A program made the position numbers and the translations under genes. This document shows positions 12,333-23,412 of a stretch of 64,000 nucleotides of DNA, piece by piece (position 1 is the stretch's first letter; each line of letters begins with the position of its first letter). Source of the DNA: Cordia subcordata (Eukaryota > Streptophyta > Magnoliopsida > Boraginales > Cordiaceae); assembly GCA_028554755.1 (NCBI GenBank), contig JAPTOF010000020.1, positions 5,461,001-5,525,000 of the forward strand, in the 5' to 3' direction. The notes under the pieces are model-generated. The model worked only from the letters and a program-made list of their open reading frames with translations, did not search any database and was not told the origin of the DNA.

Positions 12333-14442
12333 CTGATACACATTTGTATTGCAGAGTGAATCAAAGTAACAAATTAATTAGTCAATTTGTACTGGAAAAA
12401 AGTTTAGTGTATGGTCTAAAATTAAATTTCTACAATATTTAAAAGCCTCTGGTGTGATTTCCCTAGCTAAAAATAGATACATTTATTGCTTCATGCTGTG
12501 CAAGACTCAAAAAACATTTTGCACGAAACAAAATTCTTGAGCGCTTTCTCATCTATACGAAACGCCTCCAAGATTAAGAGTGATCATGGAAAGCACATTT
12601 TCTTGCATAATTCTGACCTGAAACTTGATAATCATACTGCAACTGCTAAGAAGCACGGACACGTCTCTATGGCGACGTATCACGCATCTGACACGTGTTC
12701 GAAAATTTTATTTTATATTTTGATTTTCCTACACGTGGGGACACTGTTCTGACACGTGAAAGGGACGCATGTGGGTTTTTTTTTTTCAAACTTTTTGCGG
12801 GTTGAAAAAAAAAAAGAAACATCAAAGTCTTTTCTATGTTCTGAGGCTTCACTCATGCTGAACCCAATATATATATATATATATCAAAACTCACCTGTGC
12901 TCAAGCTCGGCAGTGGGGAAAAGGGTTGGGGTTGCATGTGTGAGCAACACAGAAGAGAGAAGGGAGAGAGAGAAAAGGTTTCTTTTGTTTCCATTTCTTC
13001 TTCTTCCTTTTTACGTTGGTGTAAGGAAGTGATTTGTGTGTCTTTTTATTGGTCTGGGGAAGTGACGGGGAGAGGGAAATAAGAGAGAGAGAGAGAGAGA
13101 GAGTAGGTTAGTTTAGTGGGGGAAGTGATGGCAGAGGGAAATAAGAAAGAGAGTGGGTAAGTTAGTTTTTGTCTTTTATGTTTGGAAATATAAGTTATGT
13201 CTAATTGTGATTAAATCCCTAAAATATTGCATACTTTTTAATTTGACCCTATACATGGCAAGACATATTCTTACAAACTCGTACACACGTGTCATGCAAG
13301 GAGTATTTTTTTAATGGTTTTCACATCTTATGTGTTAAATATTTAATTATATAGTGATTTGTTCTTGTTTATTATTTTTTTATCATAATAAAAATAAATA
13401 TTTTTTATTTAACGTATCCCAGCGTGTCGTATCCTAATTTTGGAAAAAAAAGACATATCAACGTATGGCATCATATTGTGTCGTTTGTCTACGTATCGTG
13501 TCCGTGCTGCCTAGTGCAATTAGATGAATTAACTAAATTAATTTCTAGATTTCCCACCAGGGAGCAGTAGCATCAACTAAAAGACTTATGACCAGATCTG
13601 AAATTGATCGAAAATTGAGCAACTCATTGGGCAAGTTAGAAGCATTCTTCCTTCTAATTAAATTACCTTAATTTTCATCAAGATTCAAGCAAAGTCAAAC
13701 TACAGAACGAAATTGCTAAGTAAATTAAGTACAGCCAGTATAGAATACTCGAATTAGCAAACCAACAGTACGAAATATTGCTGCGAGGACAAATTTACCC
13801 TCAAAAGGTTGCATTTGACCAATCATGGGAATTGCATGTGAGTTTTTTGTTCAAAATTTAACGTCGTATCAAAAAAGGGCGAATGATGGTGCATTTAGAA
13901 ACGCGAAGGACTGATTGGTGTCACTTATTAAGATAAAGAACTAAAGCAACAAACACGCTAACAATGAATGACTACACCCTGTAGAATATTGGATTAGCAA
14001 TGTTCGTTATCAATAGTACTCCATTCTATATCATGACCTACCAATCCCCTGAAGGGATGAGTTAAATTTCATGACCTAATTAATATAATGGTTACAATCT
14101 TTGAACAAGAATAATTACCATAAATTACTATCACGTGGATAAATTTATTATTTTTAAATGAATAATAGTGAGTTTTGAACTCTTAACTCGATTCTAATTC
14201 CATATTAAATTAACACATCCTTTGAAAATCTACGTTCTAGTTATTGTCTTAACAAATAATTCCTATATCTCATCAAGAAAGATTATATCATTTTACAAAC
14301 AGCCAACTTAACGATGAAGACATGATCATAACAACAATCATAAAATTAAGCAAATTAAACGGACTAACCAAGAAAGTAAAAATGGTATGTAACAATGCGT
14401 TCTAGCTTCAGAATTCTACAGTAAAGTACAGTAAAGATTTAC
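12333..14442 (-). other. Probable 2.1 kb intron in the UGD 5' leader
   Basis: On the minus strand the donor GGAG|GTAAAT is at 14443/14442 and the acceptor GTATCAG| is at 12333, leaving a short stretch before the ATG at 12307. A leader intron is a known feature of several plant UGD genes. The intron holds a TIR element (12652-13508), an AT microsatellite near 12869 and GA tracts near 12960 and 13080. Boundaries come from splice consensus only. Confidence 0.6.
12652..13508. mobile_element. Candidate TIR transposon inside the UGD leader intron
   Basis: The left end reads AGCACGGACACG and the right end CGTGTCCGTGCT, a perfect 12-bp inverted repeat 857 bp apart. Related ACGTATC/GATACGT and ACACG motifs lie just inside each end. 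No transposase is encoded. Flanks (GCTAAGA on the left, GCCTAGT on the right) do not give a clean target duplication, so the class is uncertain. Several ACACGTG or CACGTG cores lie in the left third. Confidence 0.55.
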
Positions 14443-14605
14443 CTCCAAAAGAGAAAGAAATGTGACAGTAGTAATGGTAGACCCAAATGAATGCAAACAA
14501 CAAGAGACAAAAGTATGAGAAAGTGAGAGAGAGAGAAAGAGAGAGAGAGAGAACGAGCTTGCTTTGCTGACTCCGAGGTTTGAGGAGATCTAGTGTTGTT
14601 TGTGA
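14443..14605 (-). other. Probable UGD 5' UTR exon, CT-rich leader
   Basis: A transcription-strand leader rich in CTCTCT (GA tract at 14524-14552 on the plus strand) lies between the TATA box and a good donor at 14443. The 5' limit is estimated at ~30 bp after the TATA box and is not determined. Confidence 0.5.
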
Positions 14606-14633
14606 GCCCCATCTTTTCGTAGCTCGTTAATCG

Positions 14634-14641
14634 TTATATAT
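14634..14641 (-). promoter_or_regulatory. TATA box of the UGD gene
   Basis: Minus-strand ATATATAA in the context CACATATATAACG, about 30 bp upstream of the start of the CT-rich leader. Position and context fit a plant core promoter. Confidence 0.55.
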
Positions 14642-14886
14642 GTGACCACTTATTTTTATCATGCAAAAGTATGAAAAGGAAAAACCAAAAAAGAAAAAGA
14701 AAAAATCATGCAGAAGTGGAAGTACGACTTGCCATTAAAATAGTTATAGCGGATTATTTGACACGTGGGTTCAACTCGGTCCTTTGTATATAAACGAGAT
14801 CTTTTAAGTTATACATGTGATAAAAAGGATAACGGACAAATTTGAAAGCAGAAGTATACGTATTTTATGCCACATAGATCATTGAT

Positions 14887-15154
14887 AGCGTGTTTGGAAT
14901 AATCTAATTTTAAGATATTTATCCTATTAAAATTTGGATATATATTATAAGATTTAAGATATCTTATCACATGCACCATGTATTCTATAGTTGTAAAAAA
15001 TAAGATATGATGGATTGCTTATTTCTTATAAGATAAAAAGTATGATTTTATTTTGAATTTTCATAAGATGCATGATAAGATTTCTTAAATCTTATAAGAT
15101 TACCCTCATTTCAATAGGATAAGCATATTAAAATAAGACTATAACAAACAGAGC
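14887..15154. mobile_element. MITE-like element, ~268 bp with ~45-bp imperfect TIRs
   Basis: The left end (GTGTTTGGAATAATCT, later TTATCCTATTAAAAT) matches the reverse complement of the right end (CTGTTTGTTATAGTCT, later TTATCCTATTGAAAT). The interior is AT-rich with repeated TAAGAT motifs and no coding capacity. No clear target duplication. It sits just upstream of the UGD promoter. Confidence 0.65.
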
Positions 15155-15416
15155 ATAAGTTTATTTAGCTTTCTCAATATTAAATTCAGCCTTAATTAGC
15201 CATTTCCACTTAAAACTAATTGAGTCTTAGCATGGACGTAGCACGATAATCATTCTGGTAAAAGATACATGCGAAAAAATTGGAGTTGCTAAAATTCATG
15301 CATAGTTTCTAAAGATACTTGAAAGAGAATGATGGGGGGTTATTTTTATTTTTAACCTTATTTTTTAATTTACTTCCAAAAATAGTCCAGTATTAAGAGG
15401 AGTTGCAAAAGTAGAC

Positions 15417-16045
15417 TTTTCGAAGTTCAGAAGGCCGATCACGAATGATGAAAACTCGATATCGAACTTCAAAAGTTCGAAAATATTTCAAATAATGGAA
15501 CTTTAATATCGAACTTCAAAAGTTCGAAATAATCAACAGTAACAACTTCGAACTTATGAAGTTCGAAAATAGGGTGCTGCAGTTCCATTAGGGTTTGCAA
15601 GATTCCTTCTGTGACGATGTTGCGACGATGTAACGGAGGGCAGAGAATAATATCAGAAGGCAGACAATAATATCGTGTTTCGAACTTTAGAATTTCGAGT
15701 TTACAAGATTCCGACGTGATCGAGGGCAGAGCAGAGTAGAGAATAAAATTTTTGTTAGAGATGTCCTTTTTCGAACTTTTGAAGTTCGAAGTTTTGAAAA
15801 ATTCGAACTTTCGAAGTTCGAATTTTTTGCACTTTCGAACTTCTGATGTGCTATTTTGTTGTTTCGAGTTTTTAAAATTCGAGTTAGGTTATAAGTCGAA
15901 ACTCAGAAGTTCGAGATGGATATTTCGAACTTTTAACATTCGAATTAGGGTGCCACCTTTATTTCACCCAGGGCAACGATTTGACGGCGTGGCATGGAAT
16001 CTGACATTTGAAATTTAAAATCCGAATTTCTAAGTTCGAATTTGT
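15417..16045. repeat. Left subterminal array of ~12 short palindromes in the MULE
   Basis: Imperfect copies of a palindrome with core TTCGAACTTNNGAAGTTCGA recur about every 25-120 bp. Clear copies are near 15462, 15511, 15546, 15770 and 15801; the last contains CGAACTTTCGAAGTTCG. The array lies between the TIR and the transposase start. Candidate transposase-binding or hairpin-RNA sites; function is inference. Confidence 0.8.
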
Positions 16046-16247
16046 TACTATATAATGCACACCCCACTTTTCCCTTCATCATCTCGTTCCAAAATCTCTA
16101 ACCCTACAAGCGTTCACACGATAAGTCACATTATGTAGTATTTTCAAAATTTGGATTTGCTGCTATACCACTAACCACTCCACTTCCATCCCTTCTGCAA
16201 CTCATTCACATCTAAGTCACGTTATACATTTTCTTTCACCCAAAAAG

Positions 16248-18883
16248 ATGAATGCAAATGTTGATGCAGTTAACGTATATTTATATTACGGTGGCAACAA
16301 AATTGAAACAGATCATGGGCTCGACTATGTAGGTCCAAACTTACCACGTAAAATAAAAATTCTTCCCGGAACGACATACCATCAGTTTGTATCTCGTATA
16401 TTCATGAAGCTCCAATTGCGGCCTACTATCGATAGAGTTGAGTTATGTTATTGTGATACCAAATGGGACACAAACCTACAACAAATATATTATTACCCCA
16501 GTGGCATTAAGGATGACGAAGATGTACAGGACATGTACGAAACAGCTTGCATGGATATGAATAGGAGATGTGCGCACGTTGTCGTAGACGTGCAAAGTGA
16601 TGTCGTGTATAATCCACAGCCTTTAAATGAAGAAGCAACACTACAAGAAGTTGTCAGTGATTTGCCAGATTTGAATGTGGAACCGCCTTATTATGTCAAT
16701 GCGGAAGTCAACATTCCAACCACAACGGTAGGGTTTGCCATATTTTCTCTTTCTCCACCGCTATGCCCCACATTTGAAGTTGGAGGACCCTCTCAAGCTA
16801 GTGACATTCGGGAGATGTTCGAGGTGGGATTAGATTCTATTTTATCTGAACCGGAAGAAGTAGATGAGGACGTCCAGTTAAACGAGGAGGAAGATGTTGT
16901 GTCAGTAGAAAGTTTAATCTACGAAAACGAAGAGGTTGATGTGGGGCTAGGCAATGGCGAAGAGCTGGAGCCGGATCTAGAGGAGGAAGAACCAGTAGCT
17001 TTTCACACAGCTAGAGCAGAGTATTACATCACTTCAAATGAGCCTCCAATGGAAAGACCAATGTGGGACGAGAGACGGATGGAGTTGGCCAAACGCATGG
17101 TGTTCCCGAAAAAGGTTGATCTTATACGGGTTGTCCAACAAAACGTGATCAAACATAAACGAGAATACAGGGTGGTGAAGTCGAATAAGTCCTTGTGGGA
17201 CATACGTTGCTACGAATCAAACAATCCTAGGACACCATGCAAGTGGAAGGTTCATGCAGTAAAAAAATGCACACATAAGATGTTCGAGATTACGAGGTAC
17301 CAAAGCATGCATATTTGCATGGGAGATAAATACGGGCCAAACCATAGAAATCTAACATCTGGTCTGGTTAGCTACATGGTTAGGCATTTTGTTGCAGAGA
17401 AGCCTAATTTTGAGGTACGTCTTGTCCAAGCTCACGTAAATAAGACTTTAAATGTTGATATAACATACGGGAAAGCTTGGCGTGATAGGAATAAAGCAAT
17501 CCAACTAGTTTTTGGAGACTGGGACATGTCATACAAGATGTTGCCGCGCTTTTTTGCCGCCGTAATTGCAAAGAATCTGGGAACCGTTGTCCACTACAAG
17601 TTCGCCCAGGGTTCAACTGAAACAGAAAAAATTTTCCACTATATTTTTTGGGCTTTTGGTTCGTGCATCATGGCATGGAGGCACTGTCGACCTGTACTCT
17701 TGTTGGACGGAACACATCTGCATGGGAAGTACAAGGGCCACCTGCTCGTCACCTTAGCGACAGATGCCAACGACCATATATTACCGTTGGCATTTGCCGT
17801 TGTCGATGGCGAGAGTACAAATAGTTGGAGGTGGTTCCTGGAGAAGGTAAGTTAGTGTTTTTTAAACAACATGTCAACAATTTTCATTCTATCTGATCGG
17901 CACACAGGAATCACGGCAGCCATCAATACAATAACATCCGACGGCCAACTTCAAGTGAAGCATCGCATTTGCTTGAGACATCTAAAAAGCAATGTGATGA
18001 AAAGATGGCACAACCAATTCGCAAAAGACATATGTTGGATAGCTGGAAAAGAAAGCCAGAAACGGAAGCACATCGTCGCCATGGACATTATTCGTAATAT
18101 TGACCCACGACCCACTGGCGTTGGTACACAGGTGCACCAGATGTTAGCCGACCTCAGTCCAGATTCATGGACATAAGCCACGATGGGGGTTATAGATGGG
18201 GAGTACTGATAACAAATAATGTTAAATGCTTCAATGGTGTGATTGTCAGAGCCAGGGGATTGCCCATTACAGTACTAGTAAATAACACTTTTTTAAAGCT
18301 AAAGGGATATTTCCACGATAGGTTGGCAAACGCGATGCACATGCATAGAGATGGTCTCATTCTGAAGGATCGAGCGAGAGAAAAATATGAAAAATGGGAG
18401 ACATCTTCACACCGGATGCGATTGCATGCATTCAGACTAGATGAGTGGTACCAGGTCGATCGAATGCCAGAACGATGGAACGATGTTCCCAACGAACAAG
18501 AGGTAGATTGGGTGAGACGAACATGTACATGTGGTAAGTGGACAGCCTATCATATGCCATGCTCTCATGCCCAATATGTTGCCCGTTATAGGGGTAGAAA
18601 CCCTTCAACCATGGTTGATCTTCATTATACGGTAGAGTCATTTGAGGCAACATATAATATGACATTTCAACCTTTTGGACATGAATTTTACTGGCTTCCA
18701 GGACCCAGTTGGACGTTACTCCCGAATGCTTTACGAGTGCGTGACAGAAGACGTGGGCGGGAAAGAGCTCAGCGTATACCAAACGATATGGACAATTCCA
18801 ACCAAGTAGGCAGAAGAAAGTATGGTTATTGCCGTAACCCTGGGCATATTGCACCAAATTGCCCCCTAAGAATAGATACGTAG
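16248..18883 (+). pseudogene. MuDR/MULE-type transposase gene, disrupted
   Basis: From the ATG at 16248 the frame encodes 535 residues: an N-terminal segment (NVYLYYGGNKIE...), an acidic linker, a MuDR-type DNA-binding region (about 280-460) and the start of the MULE catalytic domain (LLLDGTHLHGKYKG; Asp487 is the first catalytic Asp candidate). A TAG at 17853 stops it. The same frame resumes without a gap (TIFILSDRHTGI, second acidic site) to 18176. Then a frameshift near 18170 moves the reading to a frame containing ISHDGGYRWG, a SWIM zinc finger (RTCTCGKWTAYHMPCSHAQY) and a CCHC knuckle (YCRNPGHIAPNCPL), ending at 18883. The domain order is that of MuDR transposases. One stop and one frameshift make it unlikely to yield active enzyme. 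GTAAGT at the first stop could be a splice donor, but the in-frame continuation argues for a nonsense mutation. Confidence 0.9.
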
Positions 18884-19119
18884 CTTCGAATGGTTATCAT
18901 GAAGTTGTAGTATGTGAAGCTAATTGGTCTTTTCCACTATGGTGTGTAATGTTTTCAATAAAAGATATTGTCAAATCTTTCCATCTCAAAATATTGTCAA
19001 CATCAACACAATTTATATCGAGACATGATAATAAGTACGAAAAAACAATGAAAAATGCAAGTTCAATTACATAGAATTACTAAAATAAGTTTGAAATGTA
19101 AAATGTTTATTCAACTACA

Positions 19120-21427
19120 TCAATACTGAGAAGGCGTGTAATAATCGGGCCTCCGACCCCTGCTAGCCCGGTCGGGTAAAACCCGTGGCGGTGGATACGG
19201 TGACTGTGTGCGTCTACGAGTACGACGCAGTAAATGGTCCTCCTTGAGCACCAGCTCAGCAGTCTGATCATCTATCAGATAATCACTGGTAGATAACGGC
19301 CCCTGCGGTGGCGTGTTCGAGGTGCTGGGCTCCTGATGTGACGGACCGCCATACTCAAACTGGCTAAACCTACCATGGTGTGGCTGCATGTATGAAGTGC
19401 TAGGATCGACCCACGGACCGCCATACTCGAACTGACTAAACCTACCAGGCAGCGGCGGTGTGTATGAAGTGCTGGGCTCCTGAGTGGGATGATGATAACG
19501 GCCCCGCTGTCCCGACCGATGTAACATTTGTGGAGGTGGTTGCAGATGTTGGACGTCATACATGGTTGTCGTGTCGTCCAACAGGTGCTCATGCTGAGTC
19601 TGCTGAAGTACAACCTGGCCTCTGATGTGCAGGACCTACAGATGACTCATCATAAAATCAAGAGTAGTCGCATCTACTCGTAAGTCTCCCGCCTCGTACT
19701 GCCGTATAATACTCCCACTGTGGTTAACCACATGCTGAGCGTATACCACCTAAAGAAAAAGTTACTGGCACTGCCAATAGGTATTGCATCAATGCATACT
19801 AAATTCGAATTTATGGGAAAACATTCATATTGCACTAACCAGACTGTTCTCATTGCGGGTTGACGCAACATAGCCGTCGTCTGTATGACTAGTCCGAGGG
19901 TGTCGAGCATGTAGTATGGTTATCCCTCGGTACCATCTCATATACGCCCTCAAAGCCCCAGGATCGGGAAAGTCTTCTAACTCCGTCGCCACAACAGTGT
20001 TTTCCTAATTGACCCACATGTCGACTGTCGAATTATATTGTTCGGCTGTAATCTTCTCTTTCCCGTCCCGGTGCTTCTACCAAGCTGGTGGATTACCAGA
20101 GATCGTCTGCCGCATGCCAAACTACCGAAGTACCCGATCAGGACGGTGCCACTCAACCCGCCTACCAACGATGAGGGGTACACATGCTCGCCACGCTTCC
20201 GCATTTTTTTAACAATACTATGGCAAACCACCCATTGCATGCTCGAATGGCTGCCAAATAAACTGGAAACACAACAATAACGGTAGATTAGTTTATAAAA
20301 CATACAACGTAAATTAACAAGGGAGAGTAATAAATGTGAGATGTAAATTTGTTCAAACCTCGCCGGGCTGCAAACGGTCAATCATGTCCCACGCCTCATT
20401 CAAACCAGCCCGGCCTGCAACCCTCTTCAGATCCTTCCTTGCAAAGAACATGTAGCCGCGTGGTAAGCCTGGTAACGGGAAATCAGGGTGAACAGCGTAC
20501 CCATCCCTCTAATGGTGCCTATCCATCTGCTCACACAGTGTTGGCCTAAAAGCCGTAAGTTTGTCCCAAGCAAAAAACTGCATTGTACGAGACAATTATA
20601 TTATAAGCAATAATACGTCTTCAAATATCATTAACAACAATGTGATGATTAAGTGTGCTACCTGAATGAGCATGACGGCCCTGCACATTCCTCTACAATC
20701 ACGGCAACAAGCCTTACAAAGCCATCTATACAGATGCGCTAGGCATGCTGCCCTCCAATTATATTCACTGATATGATCAAAGTCAATCAAAAAGTCTAAC
20801 CAATGTAACGATAATTTATTTCCTATCATATCAGTGAATATATGGGTGTCAAATAACAAAAAAATCCACAAACGGGCCCGCCGTTCCGCTTTCTCCACCT
20901 CAGGATTCTCCGAAGTGCCTTGGGCTACGTACAATTCCCTCAAATGGGGTATGTTAATCGAATTTCCACTAATTTTGTCCAAAGATACATATACCCCCAT
21001 ATACTGATGAATACGTGTCCGCCACTCTTCCGGAGTTCGACTAGTATCGTCGAGCACCGGGACAACCTGACCAACAATCGGTAATCCCCAATATACAGTG
21101 ACATCTTAGAGTGTGATCGTGGCCTCGCCTATAGGCAAATGAAATGTATGCGTCTCTGGTTGCCACCTCTAAATCAAGGCAGTAATAAAGAGGATTGTCG
21201 ACCTGATGGAAACGCGCCACATAACATCCAAAAAATCCGACTCTCAATAAAGCCGTCTGCACAGTAGGATGCTCCGTCCATAGGAATAACTCTCTATCAC
21301 TCCTATAAATCTTGTGTTCCTCTAACTGATGAGGTGACGACAAATAATTCACCCAGTGGTCATAGTAATAGCATAACACTGAACTATCGCTAGGAGCCAG
21401 TCTATGAGCCATAGATCCTACGAGCAT
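19120..21427 (-). pseudogene. Plant mobile domain (PMD, MAIN/MAIL-like) gene, multiply disrupted
   Basis: Minus-strand pieces line up in order with PMD-C proteins. 21427-21150 gives LLRVGFFGCYVARFHQVDNP. After a frameshift come THTFHLPIGEATITL, a stop, and DVTVYWGLPIVG. 21057-20660 gives RTPEEWRTRIHQYMGVYV and later RLWIFLLFDTHIF, with a donor after LIQ. 20580-20360 gives FFAWDKLTAFRPTL and PRGYMFFARKDL. 20265-19980 gives FIWQPFEHAMGGLP and VEWHRPDRVLR-stop-FGMRQ. A proline-rich tail at 19581-19120 has repeats of GRFSQFEYGGP. At least five in-frame stops and one frameshift are visible. PMD proteins occur both as host genes (MAIN, MAIL1, needed for silencing and genome integrity in Arabidopsis) and inside transposons. 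Here the gene lies inside the MULE TIRs, opposite the transposase. Confidence 0.85.
19300..19500 (-). repeat. Protein-level tandem repeat in the PMD C-terminal tail
   Basis: The coding frame repeats PSTSYTPPLPGRFSQFEYGG and PSTSYMQPHHGRFSQFEYGG, followed by a partial PSTSNTPPQG, a unit of about 25 residues (75 nt). This low-complexity tail is attached to the PMD part and lies outside the folded domain. Confidence 0.75.
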
Positions 21428-21429
21428 TA

Positions 21430-22640
21430 AGTAAATTAAAAAAAATGTAAAAGTACTAATTATTACTAATTAGTTTAGAACTGCAACTTTAATATTTAAC
21501 TAATTTTGCTAACTTTGTAAAATTCATAATATTTTTATTTTTCTACATTCATACTAATTAAATAACTAGTACCTACATTTTCTAATATTTATAATTTCAC
21601 ACTAATTATATGCACAGTGATTAATACATCCCATCGTCATAAAAATATTAATATTCCAAATAATAAATCAACATATAATTAACATATAAAATAAACCAAC
21701 ATGATTAATATTCCACTAAAATAAACAATAGTCTAATTTTGAAATTTAATGTATTAAGTAACATATAATTAACATATAAAATAAACCAACACGATTAATA
21801 TTCCACTAAAATAAACAATAATCTAATTTTCAAATTAAAGTTGCACAACAAATAAAATTAATACTGCTTAACATTATCTAAACGTCAAAAATTTATTACT
21901 AATTACTTTAGAACTACAACTTTAATATTGAACTAATATATCACTTCATCTTAAAATTACTAATAATGAACATAATTAATCCTAAAACTCCACTAAAACC
22001 CTAACTTCGATTTACTATATGCCCTATAACTTTAATTTTCTCATTTCTTAAATTTTATATTTTTTAAAATTTATAAAAATTTATATTAAATACTTTAGAA
22101 CTACAACTTTAATACTTAATTAATACATAACGTCATCTTAAATTGACTAATAATTAACATAATTAATCCTAAAATTCTACTAAAACCCTTAAACGCCACT
22201 AAAACCCTAAAACTCCATATGATTAATTGAATAATTATAAATTCACACTAATTATATGCATACTGATTATATGCACACAAATTATATACACAATGATTAA
22301 TACATCCCATCATCATAAAATGATTAATATTCCAAAAATAAATCAACATATAATTAACATATAAATTAAACCAACAAAATTAATATTCCACTAAACTAAA
22401 CAATAGTCTAATTTTAAAATTTAACGTATTAAGCAACATATAATTAACATATAAAATAAACCAACATGATTAATATTCCACTAAACTAAACAATAATCTA
22501 ATTTTCAAATTAAATGTATTAGGCAACATGTAATTAATATATAATTTCGAAATTTAACATCATATAAATTAAACAAACAAACACATTAAAACATATAAAT
22601 TAGGTACCAAACAAAAATGAGAAAACTTACAAGATTTAGG
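21430..22640. repeat. AT-rich nested direct repeats inside the MULE
   Basis: A unit of ~90 bp containing AACATATAATTAACATATAA, CCAAC, GATTAATATTCCACTAAA and AACAATA occurs around 21668, 21765, 22338 and 22438. A second unit with ACTTTAGAACTACAACTTTA and CATAATTAATCCTAAAA occurs near 21900 and 22090. The stretch is upstream of the PMD gene and has no coding content. Confidence 0.75.
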
Positions 22641-22794
22641 CAAAATCCTAGGATGTGGAAAATTTGTACTAAATTTTCGAGTTGGGTGGGAGAAAAATGA
22701 GAGAGGGATTAGAGAGCACTGGAGAGAGCAAAAGAGGTGAGATTTCGGATGGGAGAGGAGGGTTTAGGCTGGGGGGTTTAAATACTAGAGGAGT

Positions 22795-23200
22795 CGAACT
22801 TCAGAAGTTCAACATCAAGGAACAAAAGCTAGTTTTCGAACTTTTGAAGTTCTAGTATATAGGGTATTCGAACTTTTGAAGTTCGATTTTATATATTTCG
22901 AATTTCAGAAATTCGACATCGAGTTTCGAGATTCTGCTTTAATGCCTTGTCTGTTACGTGCAACGACAGTTACTCCGAGACGCGCGCATTCGAACTTTCA
23001 AATTTTGAAAACAGCCAGCTTCCTTATCCGGTTTCCGAGATCCACACAGTCGAACTTTAGAAGTTCGAGTCCGAGCTTCTGAATTTCGAATTCCTTAGTC
23101 GAACTTCTCTAGTTCGATATCTCATATTATAATTTCGTTTTTTTTTCCTTGACATAGTCGAACTTTGTAACTTCGTTTTCGAGCTTCATAAGTTCGAAAA
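22795..23200. repeat. Right subterminal array of ~10 short palindromes in the MULE
   Basis: The same CGAACTT-NN-AAGTTCG palindrome family as at the left end, for example at 22795 (GTCGAACTTCAGAAGTTCAA), 22868, 22898, 23048, 23071 and 23098. It lies between the right TIR and the AT-rich interior, mirroring the left array. Confidence 0.8.
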
Positions 23201-23412
23201 ATCTACTTTTGCAACTTCCCTCAAAACTAGGTTATTTTTGGAAGCAAATTAAAAAATAGGGTTAAAAATAAAAATTTTCCAATGATGGGGATAGGCTTGT
23301 GTTTAAAAAACGATCACATGCACATTCTTTTTATCAATGCATCACTGAGATCAAAATCACACTATCTTTTCTCCCCTTAACTATCATGTTCGTGAGCCTA
23401 AACTCTCAAATC

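Larger units (their letters stand above)
15338..23280. mobile_element. Mutator-like element (MULE), 7.9 kb, complete but decayed
   Basis: The exact 10-bp direct repeat AATGATGGGG flanks the element at 15328-15337 and 23281-23290; MULEs typically make 8-10 bp duplications. Terminal inverted repeats extend ~90 bp: left GGTTATTTTTATTTTTAACC, right (reverse complement) GGAAAATTTTTATTTTTAAC, followed in both arms by CTTCCAAAAATA and GTTGCAAAAGTAGA. Inside are a MuDR-type transposase gene (plus strand) and a plant-mobile-domain gene (minus strand), convergent, with ~240 bp between their ends. Both are disrupted, so the copy is non-autonomous. Both subterminal regions carry arrays of a CGAACTT-AAGTTCG palindrome. 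Confidence 0.92.

Noticed and set aside
12756..13082. 108-codon frame within the UGD leader intron
   Set aside because: It runs through poly-A, (AT)n and (GA)n tracts and encodes low-complexity sequence; it belongs to the TIR element and no domain is seen.
17846..17885. Tiny intron in the transposase gene (GTAAGT at 17847)
   Set aside because: After the TAG the same frame continues directly into the conserved LSDRHTGI segment with the expected spacing, so a nonsense mutation explains it better. A splice event cannot be fully excluded.
18190..18857. Long minus-strand frames opposite the transposase
   Set aside because: Antisense shadows of the SWIM and zinc-knuckle region; the plus strand carries the conserved domains.
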